Shown: piece after piece, positions 38,050-46,304 of the stretch | Layout of the letters: each line of letters opens with the position of its first letter | How positions within the stretch are numbered: the first letter of the stretch is position 1 | Assembly (NCBI RefSeq): GCF_000425145.1 | Contig: NZ_KE384312.1 | Span: 62,001-126,000, forward strand | Reading direction: 5' to 3' | DNA length: 64,000 nucleotides | From: Pedobacter glucosidilyticus DSM 23534 | GTDB taxonomy: Bacteria; Bacteroidota; Bacteroidia; Sphingobacteriales; Sphingobacteriaceae | The notes under the pieces: generated by a model | Told to the model about the DNA's origin: nothing | What the model saw: only the letters and a program-made list of their open reading frames with translations | The model's database searches: none | Translations under genes and position numbers: made by a program

Positions 38050-38069
38050 CTGTTTATTTGGTATAACCA
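38050..38069 (+). promoter_or_regulatory. 20-bp element with palindromic core, copy A
   Basis: CTGTTTATTTGGTATAACCA is matched at 18 of 20 positions by 43084-43103. Its core TGGT-ATA-ACCA stays palindromic in the second copy (TGAT-ATA-ATCA). A hairpin TTTTTAT-ACC-ATAAAAA (38031-38047) lies just upstream. It precedes the beta-helix gene starting at 38089. Confidence 0.4.
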
Positions 38070-38088
38070 TAATAACCAATTTTATTAC

Positions 38089-39606
38089 ATGAAATTATAT
38101 CCTGTAAAGGTCTTGTTGCTGGTAGCAATGACCACCACGCTTCTTTTTGCGTTTTCCAGTGCTACATGGCAGTCTAAGTTTTTAAAAGTTAATGCCGATG
38201 GCAGTATTACCTATTTTCCTGATGAACAAGGTAATACCATTCCAGATTTTAGTCGAGTAGGCTATCATCATGGAGATAAAGCTATTCCTGATGTTAAAGT
38301 TGTAAAAACACTTACAGCACCAACATCTGGCGATAGCGAAAAACTGATACAACAAGCTATTGATGAAGTGGCAAAACTTAAGCCTAATAGTATGGGACAT
38401 CGTGGTGTAATTTTGCTCAAAAAAGGAACTTATAAAATACCCGGCGTTATTAAAATTAATGCAAGTGGTATAGTGTTAAGAGGCGAAAAGGGAACTGTAT
38501 TAGTGGCGTCAGGAAAAGTAAAAAGAAACCTAATTGTGGTTGCTGGTGCTGGTGATGTCAAAGAAGTTAATGGCACAAGGGTAAAAATTGCTGATGATTA
38601 TGTTCCTGTTGGTGCTAAATCTTTTAAAGTGAAATCTGCTAAAGCTTATCAGGTTGGAGATGATATTATTGTATACAGGCCAGCTACAGAAAAATGGATT
38701 GCTGATTTGAAAATGGATAAAATAGTTCCCAAATCAGACACCAGACAGTGGGATACCAAAACTTATAACTTCCCGTTTGAACGTAAAATAACCAAAATAG
38801 AAGGCAATACGATATTTATAGATAATCCTATTGTGATGGCTATGGAAGCGCAATATGGTGGTGGCGAAGTTTATAAATATACTTTTACAGGAAGAATTAA
38901 AGAAGTAGGTATAGAAAACCTACAGATAGAGTCAGAGTATGCCAATGATACCGATGAAGAGCATGGCTGGATAGCCTTACAATTTAATAAAGTTGAGAAT
39001 GCTTGGGCTAGAAACATCGTTTCTAAATATTTTGGATACTCTTGCGTGAGCTTAGAAAGAGGGGCCAAGAAAGTTACTGTAATTGATTCTAAATGCTTAG
39101 ATGGGAAATCGCAAATAACTGGTGGAAGACGTTATTCTTTTAATAATGTAGGGCAGCAAAACCTCTTCATGAATTTGGAAACCACCGAAGGTAGGCATGA
39201 TTATGTGACAGCAGCACAAGTTTTAGGGCCAAATGTATTTTACAATTGCAAAGCATCTAAAACCCATTCTGATATTGGTCCGCACCACCGTTGGACAATG
39301 GGTACTCTTTACGATAACGTTGTAACAGACGGGCAAATAAATGTTCAAGACAGAGGTAACTCGGGTACAGGACATGGTTGGGCAGGTGTAAACCAAGTGT
39401 TTTGGAATTGCCGAGCGAAAGAAATAACCTTACAAAACCCTTATGTAAGTGGTAAAAACTATGCTATTGGTGTCATAGCAGAAAAAAGAATCAATACCAA
39501 ACTTGGCGACCGTCCGGATGGTGAGTGGGAAGGACAAAATAAAGAAGGCTTGCAGCCAAGCTCTTTGTACATAGCGCAATTAAATGCTCGTAAAAATTTA
39601 AAGTAA
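38089..39606 (+). CDS. Secreted beta-helix protein of unknown activity (paralog of the protein from 28709)
   Basis: This is a 505-residue exported protein. The start at ATG 38089 gives a signal peptide (MKLYPVKVLLLVAMTTTLLF); an in-frame ATG at 38047 would add 14 residues without signal character. It shares with its paralog a pectate-lyase-like opening (HRGVILLKKGTYKIPG), the VPVGAKSFK segment, TGGRRYSFN, EGRHDYVTAAQVLGPNVFYNC, SDIGPHHRW (394-402), VQDRGNSGTGHGWAG and FWNCRA. Unlike the paralog it has no lipobox or proline tether, so it is probably soluble in the periplasm. Conservation of the His/Arg/Asp blocks suggests both are enzymes of one uncharacterised type. Confidence 0.72.
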   Translation: MKLYPVKVLLLVAMTTTLLFAFSSATWQSKFLKVNADGSITYFPDEQGNTIPDFSRVGYHHGDKAIPDVKVVKTLTAPTSGDSEKLIQQAIDEVAKLKPNSMGHRGVILLKKGTYKIPGVIKINASGIVLRGEKGTVLVASGKVKRNLIVVAGAGDVKEVNGTRVKIADDYVPVGAKSFKVKSAKAYQVGDDIIVYRPATEKWIADLKMDKIVPKSDTRQWDTKTYNFPFERKITKIEGNTIFIDNPIVMAMEAQYGGGEVYKYTFTGRIKEVGIENLQIESEYANDTDEEHGWIALQFNKVENAWARNIVSKYFGYSCVSLERGAKKVTVIDSKCLDGKSQITGGRRYSFNNVGQQNLFMNLETTEGRHDYVTAAQVLGPNVFYNCKASKTHSDIGPHHRWTMGTLYDNVVTDGQINVQDRGNSGTGHGWAGVNQVFWNCRAKEITLQNPYVSGKNYAIGVIAEKRINTKLGDRPDGEWEGQNKEGLQPSSLYIAQLNARKNLK

Positions 39607-39615
39607 TATTTCATC

Positions 39616-41769
39616 ATGAAGAAAATAAGTTTATTAGCTATCTGCCTTTGTTTTATTGTTATACAAGCATTTTCGCAAGCTATACAATGGACAGAAGTTT
39701 ACCCTGGTGTATGGAAAGGTGTAGCCGGAAAGCCAGAAAATTTTGATTTATTAAAGGCATCAGGCGCAAAGCCAAATTCAACAGCTTTAGCTAAGGTAGG
39801 AAGTGCAACTTTTCCGCTTCAACAAGCTGATATTAAATTTGAATTACAAGACGGAAAAACTTTTTTAAGTTTCCCTCTCGAGTTAGAAGAACAGCTTTAT
39901 GGTTTTGGTTTAAATTTTCAAACCGTACATCAAAGAGCTAAGGTTTTAGAATTGCATGTAGACCACTATGGCGGTAAAGATAACGGACGTACACACGCTC
40001 CGGTACCTTTTTATATGTCTTCCAAGGGCTATGGTGTTTTCATCAACTCGGCCAGATATATTAAAGTATGGGCAGGCACAAGTTTAAGAAAAGATAGCCC
40101 TATTTTCCCAGCAGAACCTGTAGATAGAACAGCTGGTAAAAACTGGCAATCAAGAAATACGTCTGATGCTGTTGAGATTTTAGTACCAGCCGAAGGAGTA
40201 GAATTTTATGTTTTTGCAGGTCCAAAACCGTTGCAAGTGATGCAACGCTACAACTTATTTAATGGTGGAGGTTATTTACCACCAAGATGGGGTTTAGGCT
40301 TTACACAACGGGTTAAAACAAGGTTTACTGATAAAGAGGTAAAAGAAGAAGTTCAAGCCTTTCAGGATAAAGGTTATCCATTAGATTTTGTTGGCTTAGA
40401 GCCAGGTTGGCAAAGTTGGGCTTATCCAGGAAGTTTTACTTGGGATAAAGGCAGATATCCAAACCCGCAGGCTTTTGTAAAAGAAATGCTTAATAAAGGC
40501 ATCAGGTTAAACCTATGGATAAATCCTTATGTATCGCCAAAAGCTAGTTTTTATAAAGAAATTAGACCACTAACAGGTTCACACACGGTTTGGCGTGGTG
40601 CAGTTCCTGATTTTAATTTGCCAGAAGCCAGAAAAATATTCTTTAACCAGCTTAAACAAGACCAAATAGATATTGGCGTAAGCGGATACAAGATAGATGA
40701 GGTTGATGGTTATGATTATCATTTATGGCCAGATATAGCAAAGTTTCCTTCCGGAGTTTCTGCCGAGCAAATGAGACAAACTTATGGTTTAATGGTTCAA
40801 CGCTACACTTCAGATTTGTTTAAAGAGCGCAACCAAAGAACATTTGGTTTAGTAAGAGCATCAAACGGAGGGGGTACTTCTTTCCCTTATGTTATCTATA
40901 ACGATTATTACAACCACGAAGACTTTATTACCGCTTTAATTAATAGTGGTTTCTCTGGCGTATTGTGGACACCAGAAGTTAGGGCATCAAAAACTGGCGA
41001 AGAGTGGTTAAGAAGATTTCAATCTAATGTATTTTCTCCAATGGCGATGATTAACGCTTGGTCTTCCGGAACAAAACCTTGGACTTACCCAGACGTTGCC
41101 GAACAAGTTAAAGAATTCTCATTACTGAGGATGAAAATGATGCCTTACTGGTATACTACTTTTGCTAAATATCATTTTGAAGGAATCCCTCCTTTTAGAG
41201 CGATGAATTTAGAAGAAGGTTTCCAGCAAGAAGTGAAAAGGGAAGTTGCTGCGGCAAATGTTAATTTGGAAGAAAACCCTTATGCAGAAGCTACTTCTAA
41301 AGAAATTAAAGACCAATACATGGCTGGCGATTATTTATTAGTAGCCCCAATGTTTACTGGCCAAACATCAAGAAAAGTAGTGTTACCAAAAGGTAAATGG
41401 TATGATTTCTATACCGGAGATTTTGTTGGTGATGGTAAAGTAATTACCGTTACACCAGGTTTAGATAAGATACCTGTTTTTGTTAAAGATGGTGGTATTA
41501 TACCAATGATGCCTGCCAAATTACATGCTCCAAAATTAAACGAGAAAGTTGATTTAGAGGTTAGATTTTATGGTGATAAACCAGCCTCTTTTATGCTTTA
41601 TGATGATGATGGCGAAACCTTTAATTACGAAAAAGGCGCTTACAGCTGGAGAGAAATTAAAATTGAAAAGCTAAAAAACGGAACGTTTAAAGGTTCAATA
41701 TCAGCCCCAGAAAAAGGTAAACCTAATACCATTGGTAAAGTAAGTTTTACCTACATGACAAAGAAATAA
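39616..41769 (+). CDS. GH31 alpha-glycosidase (alpha-galactosidase candidate)
   Basis: This is a 717-residue exported GH31 enzyme (signal peptide 1-20). The barrel is recognisable by LPPRWGLGFTQR (221-232), the DFVGLEPGWQ strand and the nucleophile segment GYKIDEVDG with Asp361. The usual GH31 acid/base segment with RSTFPG and GHWTGDN is replaced by VRASNGGGTSFPYVIYNDYYNHEDF and VLWTPEVR. This is unlike typical alpha-glucosidases or xylosidases. GH31 is known to include alpha-galactosidases from Pedobacter (PsGal31A), so alpha-galactose release is my preferred reading. The acid/base residue cannot be assigned from sequence alone. Confidence 0.85.
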   Translation: MKKISLLAICLCFIVIQAFSQAIQWTEVYPGVWKGVAGKPENFDLLKASGAKPNSTALAKVGSATFPLQQADIKFELQDGKTFLSFPLELEEQLYGFGLNFQTVHQRAKVLELHVDHYGGKDNGRTHAPVPFYMSSKGYGVFINSARYIKVWAGTSLRKDSPIFPAEPVDRTAGKNWQSRNTSDAVEILVPAEGVEFYVFAGPKPLQVMQRYNLFNGGGYLPPRWGLGFTQRVKTRFTDKEVKEEVQAFQDKGYPLDFVGLEPGWQSWAYPGSFTWDKGRYPNPQAFVKEMLNKGIRLNLWINPYVSPKASFYKEIRPLTGSHTVWRGAVPDFNLPEARKIFFNQLKQDQIDIGVSGYKIDEVDGYDYHLWPDIAKFPSGVSAEQMRQTYGLMVQRYTSDLFKERNQRTFGLVRASNGGGTSFPYVIYNDYYNHEDFITALINSGFSGVLWTPEVRASKTGEEWLRRFQSNVFSPMAMINAWSSGTKPWTYPDVAEQVKEFSLLRMKMMPYWYTTFAKYHFEGIPPFRAMNLEEGFQQEVKREVAAANVNLEENPYAEATSKEIKDQYMAGDYLLVAPMFTGQTSRKVVLPKGKWYDFYTGDFVGDGKVITVTPGLDKIPVFVKDGGIIPMMPAKLHAPKLNEKVDLEVRFYGDKPASFMLYDDDGETFNYEKGAYSWREIKIEKLKNGTFKGSISAPEKGKPNTIGKVSFTYMTKK

Positions 41770-41793
41770 TAAAAGCCCCAAATTGAATATAAA

Positions 41794-42981
41794 ATGAAAT
41801 ATTTTAAACTTATTCTTACGTTAGCCTTATTTAGTAATGCTGCTTTTGCACAAAAAGTAAACATTAAAAAGGCTTTTAAACATGCAGAAAAGCAGACAGC
41901 CGTCATGCTTACAGAAGTAGAAAAGGCTAAAGCTAAAACAACCAATAAGAAGTTAGTATCGCCGCGTACCATAGAAAATGGAGAGTTAAAATTAGTAGCT
42001 TCTAGAGATTGGACTAGCGGTTTCTTCCCTGGTGTATTGTGGTTTTTGCATGAGAATAATAAGAAAAACAATACTTGGTTTACAGAAGCTAAAAAGTTTA
42101 CTGCAGATATTGAGGAAGAAAAAACAAACGGAACAACCCACGATATGGGTTTTAAAGTTTATTGCAGCTTTGGCACAGGTTATAGGTTAACAAATGATCC
42201 TCATTATAAAGATGTGATTATACAGTCTGCTAAAACTTTAATGATCAGGTTTAACCCTAAAACCGGAGTTATTTTATCTTGGGATCATAGTAGAGATAAA
42301 TGGGTAAACCCCGTAATTATTGATAACATGATGAACCTAGAATTGCTTTTTGCAGCTACCAAATTAACTGGCGATTCTTCTTTTTATAAAGTTGCGGTAA
42401 CCCATGCCAATACCACTATGAAAAATCATTTTAGACCAGATTACAGCTCGTACCACGTAATAGATTATGACCCAAATACAGGTGCGGTGCTTAAAAAAAA
42501 TACGCATCAAGGATATTTTCATGAATCAGCATGGTCTAGAGGACAAGCTTGGGCATTATATGGCTATACTTTATGTTACAGAGAAACTAAAAACCCTGCT
42601 TATTTAGCTCAGGCAGAAAACATTGCTAAGTTTTACCTTAATCATAAAAACTTACCAGAAGATTTAGTGCCTTATTGTGATTTTGATTCTAAAAAAATAC
42701 CTAACGAGGCTCGTGATGCATCCGCAGCAGCTATTGTAGCATCAAGCTTGTACGAGTTAAGTACCTATACACTCGATAAGAAGTCGTATTATCAACAAAA
42801 AGCAGATAAAATGCTACACAGTTTAAGTACAAAATATATCGCTCCGGTTGGCGAAGCTAAAGGTTTCATCCTGTTGCACAGTACAGGTTCTGCGCCTTCT
42901 AACAGCGAGGTTGATGTGCCATTAAACTATGCAGATTACTATTATTTAGAAGCTTTATTAAGAAAAAGACAGTTAAAATAA
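41794..42981 (+). CDS. GH88 unsaturated glucuronyl hydrolase
   Basis: This 395-residue exported enzyme (signal peptide 1-20) of the (alpha/alpha)6 UGL family releases 4-deoxy-unsaturated uronic acid from lyase products by hydrating the double bond. The two catalytic aspartates are seen as Asp117 in THDMGF and Asp177 in IIDNMMNL. WTSGFFPGVLW, SWSRGQAW-type and DASAAAI segments complete the family pattern. Its presence means lyase-generated termini are expected in this block, although no classical lyase is encoded between 26.9 and 43 kb, which makes the beta-helix and jelly-roll proteins candidates for the lyase role. Confidence 0.92.
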   Translation: MKYFKLILTLALFSNAAFAQKVNIKKAFKHAEKQTAVMLTEVEKAKAKTTNKKLVSPRTIENGELKLVASRDWTSGFFPGVLWFLHENNKKNNTWFTEAKKFTADIEEEKTNGTTHDMGFKVYCSFGTGYRLTNDPHYKDVIIQSAKTLMIRFNPKTGVILSWDHSRDKWVNPVIIDNMMNLELLFAATKLTGDSSFYKVAVTHANTTMKNHFRPDYSSYHVIDYDPNTGAVLKKNTHQGYFHESAWSRGQAWALYGYTLCYRETKNPAYLAQAENIAKFYLNHKNLPEDLVPYCDFDSKKIPNEARDASAAAIVASSLYELSTYTLDKKSYYQQKADKMLHSLSTKYIAPVGEAKGFILLHSTGSAPSNSEVDVPLNYADYYYLEALLRKRQLK

Positions 42982-43083
42982 GTTAGTCATTTACCTATGA
43001 AAAACATTGTTTTTTAACTTCAAAAATCTGCCAAAATAACTTACTTATTAGCTAATTGCTCCTACCATTTTAAGCTAAAATTA

Positions 43084-43103
43084 CTGTTTATTTGATATAA
43101 TCA
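43084..43103 (+). promoter_or_regulatory. 20-bp element with palindromic core, copy B
   Basis: CTGTTTATTTGATATAATCA differs from copy A at two positions, a G-to-A and a C-to-T change on opposite sides of the core that preserve the palindrome. It lies 75 bp before the GH29 gene starting at 43178. Confidence 0.4.
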
Positions 43104-43119
43104 ATTATACAACTAACAT

Positions 43120-43152
43120 AAGTATGCCACCTTAAAGGTTATGCGCATACTT
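43120..43152 (+). promoter_or_regulatory. Nested inverted repeat in the leader of the GH29 unit
   Basis: AAGTATGC (43120-43127) pairs with GCATACTT (43145-43152). Inside it ACCTT-A-AAGGT forms a second arm, and ATGCGCAT (43141-43148) is itself palindromic. No T tract follows, so it is more likely an operator or an RNA leader structure than a terminator. Confidence 0.5.
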
Positions 43153-43177
43153 TAAATGCGTAGCTCTTTAAATCATC

Positions 43178-44728
43178 ATGGTTGATATTCAAAAAACAGT
43201 TAATAAAACTCTTTGGTGTCTTGTTTCAGGATGCTTCTTAAGTGTAAATAGTTTAATAGCTCAGCCAAAATTTGAATCTAGTTGGTCATCACTGGCTAAG
43301 AATTATAAAACACCAGATTGGTTTAGAGATGCCAAGTTTGGCATTTTTATGCATTGGGGAATTATGGCAGCCATTGATGAAAACAGAGATTACGGAGGCT
43401 CTCATTACGGCAGGTATATGTATGGGCAAGGAGAATACCCACCAGAACATGAACGCAGTAAACAAGCAGAGAAATTGTTAGCATGGCATACCAAGCGCTA
43501 TGGTAACCCAAATAAGTTTGGCTACAAAGATTTCATCCCCATGTTTAAAGCAGAGCGATGGAATCCAGATTCTCTAGTAGCTTTCTATAAAGCCTGTGGC
43601 GCAAAATATATAGTGCCAGTAGCAGTACATCATGATAATTTTGATATGTACGATTCTCAACATCGTTGGAATGCTGTAGATATGGGACCAAAAAAAGATA
43701 TCATACAAGGATGGAAAGAAGCTGCTGAACGTCAAGGTGTAAGATTCGGGGTATCAACGCATCTTGATAGAGTGGCTTCTTTCTTTCAAACCTCAAGAAA
43801 ATTTGACGGTAAAAATCCTAAATATGCCGACTTCTACAATAGCAACTACAGTTTAGATTATATGAATGATGAGGCTTGGATGAAAGTGTGGTATAGTAGA
43901 ACATTAGAACTCGTAGATAAGTATAAACCCGATTTACTTTATTTTGATGGCTCTTTGCCCGGTACTAACAAAGGCATGACTTATGGCTTAGATTTAGCTT
44001 CGCACTTTTATAACAGTAATATCCAAAAGCATAATGGTAAACTAGAAGCCGTTATGAATTTAAAACATGGGCCAGATAAAAGAGCTTTTGTTTGGGATAT
44101 AGAACGTGGGCAATCTGATGCTTTGCAGCGTTTACCGTGGCAAACAGATACTGACTTATCAGGAGGTTGGTTTTACCGTAAAACCGAGCCGCAATTTACC
44201 ATTGATGTTTTAGTAGGTAACTTTATTGATATTGTAAGTAAAAATGGTAACCTACTATTAAATGTAGGCTTAAAAAGCGATGGTACCTTGCCAGAAAATC
44301 AAGCTCATATCTTAAAACAATTGGGTGCGTGGCTTAACATTAATGGTGAAGGCATTTACGCAAGTCGCCCTTGGTTAGTTTATGGCGAAGGCCCTACCAA
44401 AGTAACTTCTGGGGCTTTTCAGGAACAAAGAAAACCTTATACAGAGCAAGATATACGCTTTACAACCAAAGACGGTTATATATATGCTTTTGTACTTAAA
44501 ATTCCGGAAAAAGAAATCAATATAAAGTCTTTAGCCTCAAGCCTTACATTGGTAAATAAAATAGAAGATGTTCAATTACTTGGCACTACAGAAAAGCTAA
44601 CATGGAAACAAACTTCTGATGCACTTAACATCCAATTACCAAAAAATTTAAATGCCAACTATGCGCTTGCTTTCAAAATTAAAGCAGATGATAAGAGCAA
44701 ACAAACCTGGGAACTAATTTTAGAATAA
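43178..44728 (+). CDS. GH29 alpha-L-fucosidase
   Basis: This is a 516-residue retaining fucosidase. The N-terminus (about 1-29) is a signal peptide cut near SLIAQ. The GH29 barrel shows FGIFMHWG (54-61), HHDNFDMYDS (151-160) and the nucleophile Asp257 in LLYFDGSLP. A C-terminal beta-sandwich (about 395-516) follows, normal for the family. It is the first gene after a 196-bp gap holding the palindromic element and nested hairpin, and it appears to open a new unit that continues with GH28. Natural substrates are probably fucosylated pectin or xyloglucan side chains. Confidence 0.92.
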   Translation: MVDIQKTVNKTLWCLVSGCFLSVNSLIAQPKFESSWSSLAKNYKTPDWFRDAKFGIFMHWGIMAAIDENRDYGGSHYGRYMYGQGEYPPEHERSKQAEKLLAWHTKRYGNPNKFGYKDFIPMFKAERWNPDSLVAFYKACGAKYIVPVAVHHDNFDMYDSQHRWNAVDMGPKKDIIQGWKEAAERQGVRFGVSTHLDRVASFFQTSRKFDGKNPKYADFYNSNYSLDYMNDEAWMKVWYSRTLELVDKYKPDLLYFDGSLPGTNKGMTYGLDLASHFYNSNIQKHNGKLEAVMNLKHGPDKRAFVWDIERGQSDALQRLPWQTDTDLSGGWFYRKTEPQFTIDVLVGNFIDIVSKNGNLLLNVGLKSDGTLPENQAHILKQLGAWLNINGEGIYASRPWLVYGEGPTKVTSGAFQEQRKPYTEQDIRFTTKDGYIYAFVLKIPEKEINIKSLASSLTLVNKIEDVQLLGTTEKLTWKQTSDALNIQLPKNLNANYALAFKIKADDKSKQTWELILE

Positions 44729-44735
44729 TATAAAC

Positions 44736-46292
44736 ATGTTAAAAAGCATTATTAAAGTATTAAGCGTAGCGTTTTTACTACTTACAATAAACCAAACAGC
44801 TATAAAAGCTTCAGAAATAGTTGTTATTGATGTTACCAAGCATGGTGTAGTTGCCGATACCAATGTGGTTAGTACTAAGGCTATCCAAAAGTTAATTGAT
44901 GATTATAGTAAAAAAGGGGGAGCTGTTTTATATTTTCCTGCAGGAAAATATGTTTCAGGTACAATTTTATTAAAAGATAATATTACCATTTCTTTATCAG
45001 AAAAGACAGAGTTATTAGGTAGTAAAAACATTGCAGATTACCAAATGGTAGATGCTTTTAGAACCGGTAATGGGGCTTTGATGGGCTACTGTTTTATAGG
45101 TGCAGTTGATGCTAAAAATGTAGGCATTATTGGTGGCGGAACCATCAATGGTAAAGGTAAAGATGTTTTAGCATCGGGTGGAAGAGGAAGAAGACCTTTT
45201 CTGGTAAGATTTGTAAGAAGCACAGGTATTGTGGTTAAGGATGTAAAATTGATCAACTCTACCGCGTGGACTACTCACTTTTTTGCTTGTAAAGGTATAG
45301 ACATTTCAGGTGTTACCATTAAAAGTCGTGGCTTAGGTAATAATGATGGTTTTGATATTGATTGCTCGCAAGATGTAAAAATTTTCAATTGCGATATTGA
45401 TACTGGTGATGATGGCCTTTGTTTTAAAACTACCTGGAGCCAAATGGCTTGTAAAAACATAGAAGTTAAAGGCTTAAGGATAACCAGCAACCACGGCGGT
45501 ATAAAGTTTGGTACCGAGTCTATGGCACCTTTCGAAAACATCAAAATATCTGATGTTTATATTTATGATACTAGAAATGGAGGCATTAAAATTAATAGTG
45601 TTGATGGCGCACAAATACGTAATGTAGAAATTTCTAACATCACCATGAATAATGTGCGTACGCCAATGCTCATTAGATTAGGTTCTCGTCTCAACGTTTT
45701 TAGAAAAGATAGTGATACCCAACAAAAAACCGGAGTAATAGAAAATGTAACCATCAGAAATGTAAGTGCCAAAGCGGCAAACCCAGCTCAAATAGATCCA
45801 CCAAGTGGCATTTTAATTACTGGCGTACCGGGTCATGATATTAAAAATCTAACATTAGAAAATATAGACATCAGAATAGCAGGAGGTGGTAATGCTAAAC
45901 ATGCTAGGCAAGTGGTACCAGAAGCAGAAACAGCCTATCCAGAAATCAGCACTTTTAAGCCAACTATTCCGGCTTATGGTATTTGGGCCAGACATGTATC
46001 GGGTTTAACCCTAAAAAATATAAGTTTTACGGTTGATAGTACCGATTTAAGACCAGCTTTTATTATTGAAGATGGTAAAAACGTAAATATTTCTAACAGT
46101 CAAGTACCAACTTTTGAAGGTGCAGAAGCAGTAATTAGGTTAGAAAATGTACAAGCTGCAAATATCACTCAGGTAAGTACTACTGGTAAAGCAAAAGCAT
46201 TGGTAAGGGTAGAAGGTAAAAGTGGGGATGTTAAGGCCTCAAAAAACAAATTCGATAAGATAGTTAAAGAAATAGAAATCATTAAACCTTAA
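44736..46292 (+). CDS. GH28 polygalacturonase-like enzyme with altered active-site motif
   Basis: This is a 518-residue exported GH28 protein (signal peptide 1-25). The beta-helix begins VTKHGVVADTNVVSTKAIQ. Active-site motifs are NNDGFD (Asn203, Asp204), TGDDG (Asp225, Asp226) and NHGGIKFG (His253). The final motif, normally Arg-x-Lys, reads GGIKIN here (Lys285 kept, Arg replaced). This, together with the unusual context of fucosidases, suggests a substrate other than plain polygalacturonate, for example a rhamnogalacturonan or a modified uronic acid linkage. It is encoded 7 bp after the GH29 gene. Confidence 0.87.
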   Translation: MLKSIIKVLSVAFLLLTINQTAIKASEIVVIDVTKHGVVADTNVVSTKAIQKLIDDYSKKGGAVLYFPAGKYVSGTILLKDNITISLSEKTELLGSKNIADYQMVDAFRTGNGALMGYCFIGAVDAKNVGIIGGGTINGKGKDVLASGGRGRRPFLVRFVRSTGIVVKDVKLINSTAWTTHFFACKGIDISGVTIKSRGLGNNDGFDIDCSQDVKIFNCDIDTGDDGLCFKTTWSQMACKNIEVKGLRITSNHGGIKFGTESMAPFENIKISDVYIYDTRNGGIKINSVDGAQIRNVEISNITMNNVRTPMLIRLGSRLNVFRKDSDTQQKTGVIENVTIRNVSAKAANPAQIDPPSGILITGVPGHDIKNLTLENIDIRIAGGGNAKHARQVVPEAETAYPEISTFKPTIPAYGIWARHVSGLTLKNISFTVDSTDLRPAFIIEDGKNVNISNSQVPTFEGAEAVIRLENVQAANITQVSTTGKAKALVRVEGKSGDVKASKNKFDKIVKEIEIIKP

Positions 46293-46304
46293 TCATAACA
46301 TAAC

